From: Actinomadura violacea
GTDB lineage: Bacteria > Actinomycetota > Actinomycetes > Streptosporangiales > Streptosporangiaceae
Reading direction: 5' to 3'
DNA length: 64,000 nucleotides
NCBI RefSeq assembly: GCF_017573465.1
Contig: NZ_JAGEPF010000010.1
Span: 1-64,000 of the forward strand
A program made the translations under genes and the position numbers. How positions within the stretch are numbered: the first letter of the stretch is position 1; each line of letters opens with the position of its first letter. Shown in pieces: positions 7,225-15,919 of this stretch. The notes beneath the pieces were generated by a model, which saw only the letters and a program-made list of their open reading frames with translations, did not search any database and was not told where the DNA came from.

Positions 7225-8274
7225 ATGCACGGTGAGTACAAGGTCCCCGGCGGCAAGCTCGTGGTCGCCGACGTCGAGGTGGTGGACGGCCGGCTGCGCC
7301 GTCCGAGGATCAGCGGCGACTTCTTCATGGAGCCGGACGAGGCGCTGGAGGCCATCAACGCCGCCCTGGACGGGCTGTCCGCGGGCCTGGAGGCCAGGGA
7401 GATCGGAGCCCGCGTCCAAGCGGGGCTGCCGCCCGGCACGGTGATGCTCGGCATCACCGCCGAGGCCGTGGGGATCGCGGTCCGGCGGGCGATCGCCCGC
7501 GCGTCGGACTGGCGCGACCACGAGTGGCGGCTGATCCACGAACCGCCGCAGGAGCCCGCGCTGCACATGGCGCTCGACCAGGTGCTCGCGGAGGAGGTCG
7601 GCGCGGGCCGCCGGCCGCCGACGCTGCGGGTGTGGGAATGGGCGTCCCCCTCGGTGATCATCGGCAGCTTCCAGTCGCTGCGCAACGAGGTCGACGCCGA
7701 GGCGGCCGAACGGTACGGCGTCGAGGTGGTGCGCCGCATCAGCGGCGGCGGGGCGATGTTCGTCGAGCCCGGCAACACGATCACGTACTCGCTGTACGCG
7801 CCGGAGTCGCTGGTCGCCGGCATGTCGTTCGCCGCGAGCTACGCCTTCCTCGACGACTGGGTGCTGGGCGCGCTCGCCGAGCTGGGCATCCGCGCCTGGT
7901 ACCAGCCGCTCAACGACATCACCTCAGACGAGGGCAAGATCGCCGGCGCGGCGCAGAAGCGCCTTGCCGCGGGCGCCGTGCTGCACCACGTCACGATGTC
8001 CTACGACATCGACGCGGCGAAGATGCTGCGGGTGCTGCGGATCGGCCGGGAGAAGGTGTCCGACAAGGGCATCGCCAGCGCGGCCAAGCGCGTCGACCCG
8101 CTCCGCCGGCAGACCGGCCTGCCCCGCGAGGAGATCATCGACCGGATGATCGCCCATTTCCGGAGCCGGTACGGGCTGGTCGCGGACGGCCTCACCGACG
8201 ACGAGCTCCGCCTCGCCGGCAAGTACGTCACCGACAAGTTCACCACCCCCGCCTGGACCGCCCGGGTCCCCTGA
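7225..8274 (+). CDS. Lipoate-protein ligase family protein with N-terminal accessory domain
   Basis: This 349-residue protein has an accessory domain first (about 1-92, GEYKVPGGKLVVADVEV onward, as in the C-terminal domain of LplA) and then the LplA/BPL catalytic domain (about 97-340). The catalytic part shows the lipoyl-adenylate loop RRISGGGAMF (about 170-179) and the expected lysine (Lys238, KIAGAAQKR). It should activate lipoate or octanoate with ATP and attach it to E2/GcvH subunits, though related proteins modify other targets. The order is the reverse of E. coli LplA. GTG at 7222 overlaps the chosen ATG. It is transcribed divergently from the pirin gene (136 bp apart). Confidence 0.85.
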   Translation: MHGEYKVPGGKLVVADVEVVDGRLRRPRISGDFFMEPDEALEAINAALDGLSAGLEAREIGARVQAGLPPGTVMLGITAEAVGIAVRRAIARASDWRDHEWRLIHEPPQEPALHMALDQVLAEEVGAGRRPPTLRVWEWASPSVIIGSFQSLRNEVDAEAAERYGVEVVRRISGGGAMFVEPGNTITYSLYAPESLVAGMSFAASYAFLDDWVLGALAELGIRAWYQPLNDITSDEGKIAGAAQKRLAAGAVLHHVTMSYDIDAAKMLRVLRIGREKVSDKGIASAAKRVDPLRRQTGLPREEIIDRMIAHFRSRYGLVADGLTDDELRLAGKYVTDKFTTPAWTARVP

Positions 8275-8381
8275 CGGCACCCGGAACTCCCGGGCGGTGC
8301 CGTGCGTCCACCTCACATGCAGGTCGCAGTGCCGTGCGTCTGCCCGTAGGTTGTCGACGTCGGCTGATGACGAGGAGCGTT

Positions 8382-9905
8382 ATGTCCATGCAGAAGGGCG
8401 CCAACACCGCGGTGCCGGTCTCCGCGGTGCGCGTCGAGGTCGGTTGGCAGGGCGGCCCGGGGGTGCCGGACGCCGACGCGTCGGCGCTGCTGCTGACCGA
8501 GTCCGGCCGGGTGCGCTCGGACGGCGACTTCGTCTTCTACAACCAGCCGGCGCACGCGTCCGGCGCGGTGCGGCACGACGGCAAGCAGCAGGGCCCCGTC
8601 GTCGTGGACGCACTCTCGGCGGACCTCGACCGGGTCGAGCCGGCCGTGGAGAAGATCGTGATCGCGGCGTCCGCGGACGGCGGCACGTTCGGCCGGTTCC
8701 AGGGGCTGTACGTCCGGGTCGTGGACGCGGCGGGCGGCACCGAGATCGCGCGCTTCGACAGCCAGGGCGCCACGAGCGAGACCGCGTTCGTGCTCGGTGA
8801 GCTGTACCGGCGGCAGGGCGCGTGGAAGTTCCGCGCGGTCGGGCAGGGCTACGACACCGGGCTCGCGGGTCTGGCCACCGACTTCGGTATCAGCGTCGAC
8901 GACCCCGGTCAGGGGACGGCCCCGCCGCCTCCGCAGGCGGCGGCCCCTTCTGCGCCGCCCCAGCCGCAGGCGCCCCCGCCTCCGCCGGCGCCTCCGCAGG
9001 CGCCGCCGGAGCAGTACGCGCCGCCCGGCGGCCAGTACATGCCGCCCCCGCCCGGCCAGTACGCGCCGCCTCCTCCGGCGCCCGGCCAGTACCCGCCGCC
9101 TCCCGGGCCCGGCCAGTACGCTCCGCCGCCCGGTGAGTTCGCGCCGCCACCGCCGCCGCCCGGTGGCCAGTACATGCCGCCGGGGCAGTACGCGCCTCCG
9201 CCCGCGCCCGGATACGGACAGCCGCAGGGGCCGCCTCCCCAGGCGATGCCGCCGCAGGCGCCGGCGCCGGAGGGCGGGAAGATCTCCCTCACCAAGAACA
9301 AGCCGACGGTGTCGCTCACCAAGCACGGCGCCACGTCCGGCCACATGCGGGTCAACCTCAACTGGACGGCGCGCGAAGGCGTCGCCAAGGGACGGCTCGG
9401 CAAGCGCCGCCGCGGCGTCGACCTGGACCTCGACCTGTGCTGCCTCTGGGAGCTGCAGAGCGGCCGCAGGGGCATCATCCACGCGCTCGGCGACATGGGC
9501 GCGCTGGACCGCCCGCCGTTCATCAAGCTCGACGCCGACGACCGCACCGGCGCGATCGAGACCGGTGAGAACCTCACCATCAACCTCGACCACACCGCCG
9601 ATTTCAAGCGGATCCTGGTGTTCGCGGAGATCTACGACGGCGCGGACGACTTCCGCGGCCTGGACGCGATCGCCACGCTGTTCCCGGTGAACGCGCCGCC
9701 GATCGAGATGCGCATGGACGACTGCGTCGACGGCTCCCGCGACGCCGTGCTCGCGCTTATCGAGAACGTGGGCGGGGAACTGGTCGTGCGGCGGGAGGGC
9801 CGGTTCGTGCTGCCGCCGCCCGGCCGCCCGCGTTGGGGCAAGATGTCGGTCGACGAGGCGTACGGCTGGAACCTGGAGTGGGTGGCCGCCCGCGGCAAGG
9901 ACTGA
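8382..9905 (+). CDS. TerD family protein with proline-rich linker
   Basis: The 507-residue product begins with a TerD domain (about 1-180: GANTAVPVSAVRVEVGW, SDGDFVFYNQPAHASGAV, and an acidic Ca2+-binding segment), continues with a Pro/Gln/Tyr-rich low-complexity linker (about 185-300) with repeated PPGQYAPP-like units, and ends with a second TerD-like beta-sandwich (about 305-507). TerD domains bind calcium and belong to tellurite/stress-response membrane assemblies. The ATG at 8382 follows GAGGAG. No terA/B/C/F partners are visible here, so this is a stand-alone member. Confidence 0.85.
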   Translation: MSMQKGANTAVPVSAVRVEVGWQGGPGVPDADASALLLTESGRVRSDGDFVFYNQPAHASGAVRHDGKQQGPVVVDALSADLDRVEPAVEKIVIAASADGGTFGRFQGLYVRVVDAAGGTEIARFDSQGATSETAFVLGELYRRQGAWKFRAVGQGYDTGLAGLATDFGISVDDPGQGTAPPPPQAAAPSAPPQPQAPPPPPAPPQAPPEQYAPPGGQYMPPPPGQYAPPPPAPGQYPPPPGPGQYAPPPGEFAPPPPPPGGQYMPPGQYAPPPAPGYGQPQGPPPQAMPPQAPAPEGGKISLTKNKPTVSLTKHGATSGHMRVNLNWTAREGVAKGRLGKRRRGVDLDLDLCCLWELQSGRRGIIHALGDMGALDRPPFIKLDADDRTGAIETGENLTINLDHTADFKRILVFAEIYDGADDFRGLDAIATLFPVNAPPIEMRMDDCVDGSRDAVLALIENVGGELVVRREGRFVLPPPGRPRWGKMSVDEAYGWNLEWVAARGKD

Positions 9906-9975
9906 GTTCCGCGCGGGGATGACCGGGCCTCGCACCTGCCGGGATAGGGCGGGTGATTCTGGCGTTTCTTGCCGG

Positions 9976-10005
9976 TTGTCCGGGGCGCGCGGCACGGGAT
10001 AGGAC
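9976..10005 (+). promoter_or_regulatory. Probable promoter of the nitroreductase gene
   Basis: TTGTCC (9976-9981) and TAGGAC (10000-10005) are separated by 18 bp, and the ATG lies 6 nt after the -10 box with no ribosome site, consistent with a leaderless transcript. The last base of the -10 box departs from TANNNT. Confidence 0.45.
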
Positions 10006-10011
10006 GGTCGC

Positions 10012-10674
10012 ATGAGCACTCAGCGGCGGTACCCGGTCGTGCCCGCGCCCCGTTTCGACGTGCCGGGCGACGAGGCGGTGAGCCGCGCCCGGGCGTTCGC
10101 CGACACGATGGCGCTGCGCCGGACGGTGCGCGACTTCACGTCCCGTCCGGTGCCGATGGAGGTCGTCGAGCACGCGATCCGGGCCGCCGCGACCGCGCCG
10201 AGCGGGGCGAACCTGCAGCCGTGGCGGTTCGTGGTGGTCACCGACCCGGACCGCAAGCGGCGGCTGCGGGAGGCCGCCGAGCGGGAGGAGCGCGAGTTCT
10301 ACGAGCGGCGCGCCTCGGAGGAGTGGCTGGAAGCGCTGGCTCCCCTGGGCACGGACTGGCGCAAGCCGTTCCTGGAGGACGCGCCTGCGGTCATCGTCGT
10401 CTTCGAGGTGCACAAGGGCCCCGAGACGCCCCGTCCGTACTACGTGAAGGAGTCGGTGGGCATCGCGGTGGGCTTCCTGCTGGCGGCGTTGCATCAGGCG
10501 GGCCTGGCGACCCTCACGCACACGCCGAGCCCTATGCGCTTCCTGAACGAGGTCTGTGAAAGGCCGCAGGAGGAGCGCGCGTACGTCGTGATACCGGTCG
10601 GCTACCCGGCGGACGACGCGATGGTGCCCGACATCGATAAGAAGCCGGTCGACGAGGTCACCGTCCACCTCTGA
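10012..10674 (+). CDS. Nitroreductase family FMN oxidoreductase
   Basis: This 220-residue protein shows the FMN-binding nitroreductase signature near the N-terminus (MALRRTVRDFTSRPVP, then AAATAPSGANLQPWRFVVV), and the C-terminal YVVIPVGYPADD segment typical of the fold. Members use NAD(P)H to reduce nitro, quinone or related substrates in the cytosol; actinomycete members with this spacing also include iodotyrosine-deiodinase-like proteins, so the substrate is open. It is a monocistronic gene ending at a strong hairpin terminator shared with the convergent HhH gene. Confidence 0.88.
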   Translation: MSTQRRYPVVPAPRFDVPGDEAVSRARAFADTMALRRTVRDFTSRPVPMEVVEHAIRAAATAPSGANLQPWRFVVVTDPDRKRRLREAAEREEREFYERRASEEWLEALAPLGTDWRKPFLEDAPAVIVVFEVHKGPETPRPYYVKESVGIAVGFLLAALHQAGLATLTHTPSPMRFLNEVCERPQEERAYVVIPVGYPADDAMVPDIDKKPVDEVTVHL

Positions 10675-10681
10675 GCGCGCC

Positions 10682-10715
10682 AAGCGCGCGCGAGACGGGC
10701 GTCCCGCGCGCGCTT
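10682..10715. terminator. Bidirectional hairpin terminator
   Basis: An 11-bp perfect stem, AAGCGCGCGCG (10682-10692) with CGCGCGCGCTT (10705-10715), encloses a 12-nt loop that can itself form GAC-GGGC-GTC. It lies between the stops of two convergent genes. Confidence 0.8.
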
Positions 10716-11348
10716 CTAGGCGACCTTGACCGTGTCGGCGAGTTTCTTGTCGCGCGCCACCCGCACCAGTGCGGCGCTGAGCCGCGCCAGGTCCTTGTCC
10801 GGGACCTTGGAGGCGAGCTTGCCCGCGTCGGTCGGCAGCCCCAGCCGCTCCGCGCCCTTCTTGACCTGGGAGTCGACGTAGGGGCGCAGCCACGGCCACA
10901 TCGCCTGCGCCTCCCGGCAGAAGATGTCGACGCCGGTGGGGCCGATGCCGGGGAACTCCCTGAGCAGCTCTGCGGCCTTCCGGGGATCGCGGTCGGCTTC
11001 GATGGCGAGCCGGCGCAGATCCCCCCTGTACTTGTCCTGCACTATCTCCGCCATGTTCCCGAGCCGCGTCGCGGTGCTCTCGTCATAGCGGACGTAGTGG
11101 CCGCGCCCCAGCGCGTCCACCCGTTCCTGCCAGGTCAGTTTGGCCATGCCCCGGGGCGTCCCGCCGCCCGCCTCGAACAGTTCCCGTGCGGCCGCCAGTG
11201 CGATGTCCGACGAGATCCGGGCGCTCAGCAGGTTCGCCATGACGAGCAGCTTGAAGAGCGCCGCGGGCTGGTCCTTCAGCGGGATGCCCGCCTCCTCGGC
11301 GAAAGTCTCACCGGACTCGCGCAGCAGCTTCCTGACGACAGCGTCCAT
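10716..11348 (-). CDS. HhH-type endonuclease III-like protein
   Basis: The 210-residue protein is all-helical with a helix-hairpin-helix LLREFPGIGPTGVDIFCR (about 135-152) followed by an aspartate in RPYVDSQ, in the position of the catalytic Asp of the HhH-GPD glycosylase superfamily. The lysine that gives endonuclease III its lyase activity is not at the usual place, so it may be a monofunctional glycosylase or a non-catalytic relative. No iron-sulfur cysteine cluster is seen. The ATG at 11348 follows GGGAGG at 8 nt; a GTG at 11357 is less likely. Function in base-excision repair is inferred from the fold. Confidence 0.75.
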   Translation of the reverse strand: MDAVVRKLLRESGETFAEEAGIPLKDQPAALFKLLVMANLLSARISSDIALAAARELFEAGGGTPRGMAKLTWQERVDALGRGHYVRYDESTATRLGNMAEIVQDKYRGDLRRLAIEADRDPRKAAELLREFPGIGPTGVDIFCREAQAMWPWLRPYVDSQVKKGAERLGLPTDAGKLASKVPDKDLARLSAALVRVARDKKLADTVKVA

Positions 11349-11420
11349 GGCTTGCACCTCCCGTAGGGCGACGCGTACCCGGGCTGAGGGGGATGACTCA
11401 TGCGCCCGCGCGAAGCGCCG

Positions 11421-12227
11421 TCACAGGAGGCTGAGTTGCCCCTCCCCGGCGAGCGGGTCGCGGTGCTTCTTCAGATGCCGCCAGCGCGGCAGATCGTCGA
11501 GGTAGGACCAGGAGAGCCGGTGGTGCGGAGTGGGCCCGGACTCCTCCAAGGCCCGCTGGTGCACGGGCGAGGGATAACCGGCGCTGTCGGCGAACCCGTA
11601 GCCGGGGCACTCGGCCTCCAGGTCCGCCATGAGGGCGTCGCGGTGGACCTTCGCGAGCACGGACGCCGCCGCGACCGTCACCGACCGCTGGTCGGCCTTG
11701 ACCTCGCAGCGCACCCGCCAAGGGCGGCGCAGGAAGTCGTGCTTGCCGTCCAGGATCACTATGTCGGGCGGATGGGGGAGCGCCTGCAGCGCGCGGACCG
11801 CGGCGCGCCGCAGCGCCTCGGTCATGCCGACCTCGTCGATCTCCTCGGGGGCGGACGCGCCGATGGCGTGCCCGGCGAGCCAACCCGGCAGCACCTCGGC
11901 GAACGACGCGCGATGCGCGGCCGTGAGCAGCTTGGAGTCGGTCAGCGCGACGGTCCGGTCGCCGCGCCCGCGCAGCACCGGCGGCGCGCTGAGGTCGGTC
12001 ACCGCCGCGCACACCACGACCGGGCCGGCCCAGGCGCCGCGGCCGACCTCGTCCACGCCCGCGATCCTGGCGGGGCGGTCGCCGTCGGCGAGCGCGTCCT
12101 GCAGCTCCCGTTCGATCTCGTAGCCGGCGGTGCGGGGGACGTTCCCGGGCGCCGCGGGAGCGGGAGCGAGGCCGGGCAGCGCGTCGGCGCTCCCGGTGGA
12201 AGGGCCGTCCTCAGGTTCGGTGGTCAC
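11421..12227 (-). CDS. rnhB: Ribonuclease HII
   Basis: This 268-residue protein is RNase HII, which removes ribonucleotides and RNA primers from RNA:DNA hybrids in the cytosol. The catalytic acidic residues are visible in IAGVDEVGRGAWAGP, in IVILDGKHDF and in VKADQRSVTVAAASVLAKVHRD. An extra leader of about 45 Pro/Ala/Gly-rich residues precedes the core. The GTG start at 12227 overlaps the TGA of the upstream response regulator (GTGA), so its translation appears coupled to a signalling operon, which is unusual for a housekeeping enzyme. Confidence 0.92.
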   Translation of the reverse strand: MTTEPEDGPSTGSADALPGLAPAPAAPGNVPRTAGYEIERELQDALADGDRPARIAGVDEVGRGAWAGPVVVCAAVTDLSAPPVLRGRGDRTVALTDSKLLTAAHRASFAEVLPGWLAGHAIGASAPEEIDEVGMTEALRRAAVRALQALPHPPDIVILDGKHDFLRRPWRVRCEVKADQRSVTVAAASVLAKVHRDALMADLEAECPGYGFADSAGYPSPVHQRALEESGPTPHHRLSWSYLDDLPRWRHLKKHRDPLAGEGQLSLL

Positions 12228-12829
12228 AGCCAGCCATTGTGGCGGGCCGTCCCCACCGCCTCGATGCGATTGCGCGCGCCCGTCTTGCCGATCGCCGCGG
12301 ACAGGTAGTTGCGGACGGTGCTCTCCGACAGGTGCAGGCGCCCGGCGATGTCGGCGATGGTCGCGCCGTCCGACGCGGCGGACAGCACGTCCCGCTCCCG
12401 CTCGGTCAGCGGGTTCGGGCCGACCGACAGCGCCGCGGTCGCCAGCGCGGGGTCGACGACCTGCTCCCCGGCCAGGACGCGCCGCAGCGCGGCGACCAGG
12501 TCCTCGATCGGGCCGTCCTTCACCAGGAAACCGCTCGCGCCCGCCTCCATCGCCCGGCGCAGGTAGCCGGGGCGGCCGAACGTGGTGACGATGAGGACCT
12601 TGCATCCGGGCAGGTCGCGGCGCAGGTCGGCCGCCACGTCCAGGCCGCTGCGGCCCGGCATCTCGATGTCGAGCACCGCGACGTCCGGACGCGTCCGCAG
12701 GGCCTCCTCGAGCACCTGCGCACCGTCGCCGACCTGCGCGACGACCTCGAGGTCCTCTTCGAGGCCCAGCAGCAGCGCGAGCGCGCCGCGCATCATCCCC
12801 TGGTCCTCGGCGAGCAGAACTTTGATCAC
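12224..12829 (-). CDS. NarL/DesR-like response regulator
   Basis: The 201-residue regulator has a receiver domain (about 1-120, acidic pocket AEDQ, phospho-acceptor in VAVLDIEMPG, Lys in FLVKDG) and a LuxR-type helix-turn-helix (about 135-195, recognition segment LHLSESTVRNYLSAA). The GTG at 12829 follows GGAGGAAG. It pairs with the histidine kinase ending 93 bp upstream; the intervening gap contains a GC-rich self-complementary GGGCGTGCACGCCC (12886-12899). The recognition helix is almost the same as in the regulator at 57456-58061, which fits the shared operator found upstream of both loci. Confidence 0.92.
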   Translation of the reverse strand: MIKVLLAEDQGMMRGALALLLGLEEDLEVVAQVGDGAQVLEEALRTRPDVAVLDIEMPGRSGLDVAADLRRDLPGCKVLIVTTFGRPGYLRRAMEAGASGFLVKDGPIEDLVAALRRVLAGEQVVDPALATAALSVGPNPLTERERDVLSAASDGATIADIAGRLHLSESTVRNYLSAAIGKTGARNRIEAVGTARHNGWL

Positions 12830-12922
12830 GGGCTTCCTCCCGGCCCCATTGTCCACCGGCGTCGCGGGTGTCGCGCCCCGCCTCCGGGCGTGCACGCCCC
12901 GGTGTCGCGGGTGCGCCGTCGG

Positions 12923-14119
12923 TCAGATCGGCACGGTCGCGGTCAGCAGGAACCCGCCGCCGGGCGCCGGGCCGGTCCGGAGGGCGCCGCCGGCGGCCTC
13001 CATCCGCTCCGCCAGTCCCCGCAGGCCGTGCCCGCCGGGCCCCAGCGACAGCCCGGCCTCGGTCCGCGGCCGGTCGCCGCCGACCGGCCCGCTTCCGTCG
13101 TCGCTGATCTCCACGACCGCGGCGCCGCCGTCGTTGCGGACCGTGATCTCGCAGCGCCGGGCGCCGCTGTGCCGGATCACGTTGGTGACGCCCTCCCGCA
13201 CCGCCCAGCCGAGCAGCGCGTCCGGTTCCGGCGGCAGCGGCGGCCCGGCCCGGCGGACGGCCGCGTCCACGCCGGAGTCGGACAGCGCCGTGACCGCCGC
13301 GTCCAGCTCGTCGGCGAGGCCCCGACCCCGGTACCCGTACACCGCCTGCCGCACCTCGCCGAGGGCCTGCCGCCCGACGCTCTCGATGTCGGCGGCCTGC
13401 TCGGCGGCCACCGCCGGATCGCGCTCGGCGACCCGCCGGACGGCCTGCGCCTTGACGACCATCAGCGACAGCGTGTGGCCGAGCAGGTCGTGCAGGTCGC
13501 GGGAGAAGCGGAGCCGCTCCTGCTCGACGGCCGCCTTCGCCAGCTCCTCGCGCGCCTCGCGCAGCATGCGGATGACGGTGAACAGGCGCAGCAGGACGGC
13601 CGTCACCAGCGCCGCCGTGACGACGCCGTACAGGCTGCTGAGGACCGTGGAGTCGTCCGCGCCGCCGACCCGGGTGACGACGACCGTCAGTAGCGAGACG
13701 CCGCCGATGCCTATGAGCATCGGCAGTTCCGGGCCTTTCGTCTGCCGCGGCATGTGCCCCACGACGACCCCTGTGGCCAGGCCCAGCAGCGGCCATAGCG
13801 TGAACCACCGGTGCTGGAAGGCGACGCTGGAGACGGACGTCAAGGCCCCCTCCAAGAGAAGCAGCCCCACCGGCACCTTGATGGGCACCCGCCCGTCGAA
13901 CGCGGTGCGCGCGACGGCGATGTGCACCGCCGAGAACGCGAACAGGGCGAGCGAGGCCAGCCAGACCGGGTGCGACCGTCCGTGGACGATGTCGAGCAGC
14001 GGCCACACCAGGATGATCAGCCAGAACACGAACGCGCCGCCCTCGGGGCCGTTGCGGTCCAGCTTCTCCAGGTCCAGGTCGGGGGTCCGCCTGGGCGGGG
14101 CGTTCCTCCAGAGCTTCAC
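12923..14119 (-). CDS. DesK-like sensor histidine kinase
   Basis: This 398-residue membrane kinase has about five or six N-terminal hydrophobic segments (residues 25-165), a HisKA_3 dimerisation helix with the phospho-His motif RFSRDLHDLLGHTLSLMVVKAQ (His in the LHDLLGH core), and a C-terminal HATPase (VTNVIRHSGARRCEITV, DDGSG, GGHGLRGLAERM). The small sensing region suggests detection of membrane state or of a substrate handled by the adjacent ABC transporter. The GTG at 14119 is set 7-8 nt after GAGGAGG; an ATG at 14123 is out of frame. It lies 47 bp after the ABC permease in one operon. Confidence 0.92.
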   Translation of the reverse strand: MKLWRNAPPRRTPDLDLEKLDRNGPEGGAFVFWLIILVWPLLDIVHGRSHPVWLASLALFAFSAVHIAVARTAFDGRVPIKVPVGLLLLEGALTSVSSVAFQHRWFTLWPLLGLATGVVVGHMPRQTKGPELPMLIGIGGVSLLTVVVTRVGGADDSTVLSSLYGVVTAALVTAVLLRLFTVIRMLREAREELAKAAVEQERLRFSRDLHDLLGHTLSLMVVKAQAVRRVAERDPAVAAEQAADIESVGRQALGEVRQAVYGYRGRGLADELDAAVTALSDSGVDAAVRRAGPPLPPEPDALLGWAVREGVTNVIRHSGARRCEITVRNDGGAAVVEISDDGSGPVGGDRPRTEAGLSLGPGGHGLRGLAERMEAAGGALRTGPAPGGGFLLTATVPI

Positions 14120-14166
14120 CCATTGACCTCCTCGTTCACGCGGAAACGGTACGCGGGCGGGGACGC

Positions 14167-14895
14167 TCATGCCGAACGGGCCGAACGTCGGTAGCCGTAC
14201 ACGGCCACTGCGGCGAACAGGGCGGCCCATGCCGCGAGCACGAGCACCCCGGTGAGGGAGGGCGCATCGCCGTCGGTCACGCGCCAGGAGAGCTCCCCGT
14301 ACCGGTTGATCGGCGTGGCGGTGGCGAGGTGTTCCAGCCAGCCGGGGAACTTCGAGATGGGGACCCATAGGCCGCCGAGTAGGGACAGGCCCATGTAGCA
14401 GACCAGGCCGGCCATCTGGGCCTGCTGGCCGGTGAGCAGGTAGCCGAGGCCGATGGCGAGCGCGGCTATCGGGGCGATGCCGACCCACAGCAGCGCGAGG
14501 ACGGCGGCCCACTGGCCGATGCCCAGCGATACCCCGTTCACCAGGGCGCCGGCCAAGCACACCGAAAGGATCGGAGGCAGCGTGACGACCATCGCGCACA
14601 GCGCCCGGCCGACGACGACCTCCAGGGGCCGTAGCGGGAGCAGGCGGAGTTGCCGTATCCAGCCGATCGGCTTGTCCTCGGCTATGGCGACCCCGCTGCC
14701 CATCACCGCGCCGATGGCACCGAAGCCGGCCATGCCCACCATCGAGTACACCGCGCCGCCGTGCCCGGAGTCACCGGTCAGATCCAGCGAGTTGAACACC
14801 AGGTACATGGTCAGCGGTGAGATCAGGCTCATCACCAGGTAGCCGGGATCGCGCAGGAGCCGCACCATCTCCAGCCGGATGTAATGCACGATCAT
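14167..14895 (-). CDS. ABC-2 type transporter permease
   Basis: The 242-residue protein has six hydrophobic segments and the ABC-2 permease pattern (YLVMSLISPLTMYLVFNSLD near the start, GLVCYMGLSLLGGLWVPISKFPGWLEHL toward the end). It would form the membrane part of an exporter with the ATPase encoded upstream. Its ATG at 14895 overlaps the ATPase stop codon (ATGA), so the pair is translationally coupled. Such ATPase-permease-DesK-DesR operons are widespread in Gram-positive bacteria (compare YvfRS-YvfTU); the substrate is not predictable. Confidence 0.9.
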   Translation of the reverse strand: MIVHYIRLEMVRLLRDPGYLVMSLISPLTMYLVFNSLDLTGDSGHGGAVYSMVGMAGFGAIGAVMGSGVAIAEDKPIGWIRQLRLLPLRPLEVVVGRALCAMVVTLPPILSVCLAGALVNGVSLGIGQWAAVLALLWVGIAPIAALAIGLGYLLTGQQAQMAGLVCYMGLSLLGGLWVPISKFPGWLEHLATATPINRYGELSWRVTDGDAPSLTGVLVLAAWAALFAAVAVYGYRRSARSA

Positions 14896-15860
14896 CGTGC
14901 GCCTCCTTCGGCCCGTATTTCGGCCCGCGCCGTGCCGGCGTGGGTCAGCGTGAGGAACGCCTCCTCCAGCCGGGCGCCTGCCACCTCAAGGTTGCGGATG
15001 CAGCCCGCCTCGGCGAGCGCCAGGACGGTCGCGTCGGAATCGGTGGTGTGGAGCCTGGCCCGGCCGCCGCCGACCTCGCTGCTGACGACGCCCGGCAAGA
15101 CCTCCAGGGACGGCGCCGGCCCCGCCAGGTCGAAGCTGACCGTGCGGCCCGGCACCCGCCGCTTGATGTCGTCGCTCGTGCCGTCGGCGACGACCCGTCC
15201 GCGGTCGATGACGACGATGCGGTCCGCGTGGTCGTCGGCCTCCTCCAGGTAGTGCGTGGAGAACAGCACCGTGCCGCCCCGGTCCGCGTACCCGCGGACG
15301 ACGGTCCATAGCTCCCGCCGTGCCTCGATGTCCAGCCCGGTGGTGGGCTCGTCCAGAACGACGAGGTCGGGTGCCCCTGCCATCGCGATGGCGAATCGGA
15401 CCCGCTGTGCCTGGCCGCCCGACAACTGGTCGGCCTTACGCCCCGCCAGTTCCGTGATCCGTGCCGCCTCCATCAGCTCGCCGAGGGCGGGCACCGCGGC
15501 GGCGCGTCCGACCGCTTTGGTCTTCTTGGCGTAGGCGAGCCGGACGAAACCGAGCAATTCCCGTACGGTCACCCTGCCGATCAGCCTGCCGCTCTGCGGC
15601 ATCGCCCCGACACGACCCGCCCGGACGGCCTGCTCAGGGGTCGTCCCCAGGAGCGTCACCGTGCCGGAGTCGGGCTGCAGGAGGCCGAGGAGCATGCCGA
15701 TGGTGGTCGACTTGCCGGCGCCGTTCGGCCCGAGGAGCGCTACGGACGTCCCGCGCACGAGCCGCAGGTCGAGCCCGTCCACCGCCCGCACCGCCCCGTA
15801 GCTCTTGGTGACGCCGGCGAACTCGACCGCGCTCGCCGTCTCCGTCGTCTGGACTGTCAT
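14892..15860 (-). CDS. ABC transporter ATP-binding protein
   Basis: This 322-residue ATPase has Walker A GPNGAGKST, Q-loop MPQSGRL, signature LSGGQAQR, Walker B LVVLDEPTTGLD and an H-loop STHYLEEAD, followed by a C-terminal regulatory extension of about 100 residues as in DrrA/CcmA-type exporters. It is the first gene of an operon running to RNase HII. The ATG at 15860 lies 7 nt after a TAGCGT -10 box (15873-15868) without a ribosome site, so it is likely leaderless. A perfect palindrome centred 68 bp upstream is the probable site of the operon's own regulator. Confidence 0.93.
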   Translation of the reverse strand: MTVQTTETASAVEFAGVTKSYGAVRAVDGLDLRLVRGTSVALLGPNGAGKSTTIGMLLGLLQPDSGTVTLLGTTPEQAVRAGRVGAMPQSGRLIGRVTVRELLGFVRLAYAKKTKAVGRAAAVPALGELMEAARITELAGRKADQLSGGQAQRVRFAIAMAGAPDLVVLDEPTTGLDIEARRELWTVVRGYADRGGTVLFSTHYLEEADDHADRIVVIDRGRVVADGTSDDIKRRVPGRTVSFDLAGPAPSLEVLPGVVSSEVGGGRARLHTTDSDATVLALAEAGCIRNLEVAGARLEEAFLTLTHAGTARAEIRAEGGAR

Positions 15861-15867
15861 GCCGGTG

Positions 15868-15873
15868 ACGCTA
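15868..15873 (-). promoter_or_regulatory. -10 box of the ABC/DesKR/rnhB operon
   Basis: TAGCGT on the minus strand sits 7 nt before the ATG at 15860, consistent with a leaderless transcript. No good -35 box is seen 17 bp further up, as expected of an activator-dependent promoter. Confidence 0.5.
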
Positions 15874-15919
15874 CGGACCGGGCCCTGGTCGGCTGCAGAG
15901 CCGAACCTCTCGTTCTTCG

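Noticed and set aside
12884..12902. A GC-rich self-complementary sequence between the DesK and DesR genes as an internal terminator.
   Set aside because: There is no T run, the two genes must be coexpressed, and the gap also contains other repeats; it may only be a structured linker.
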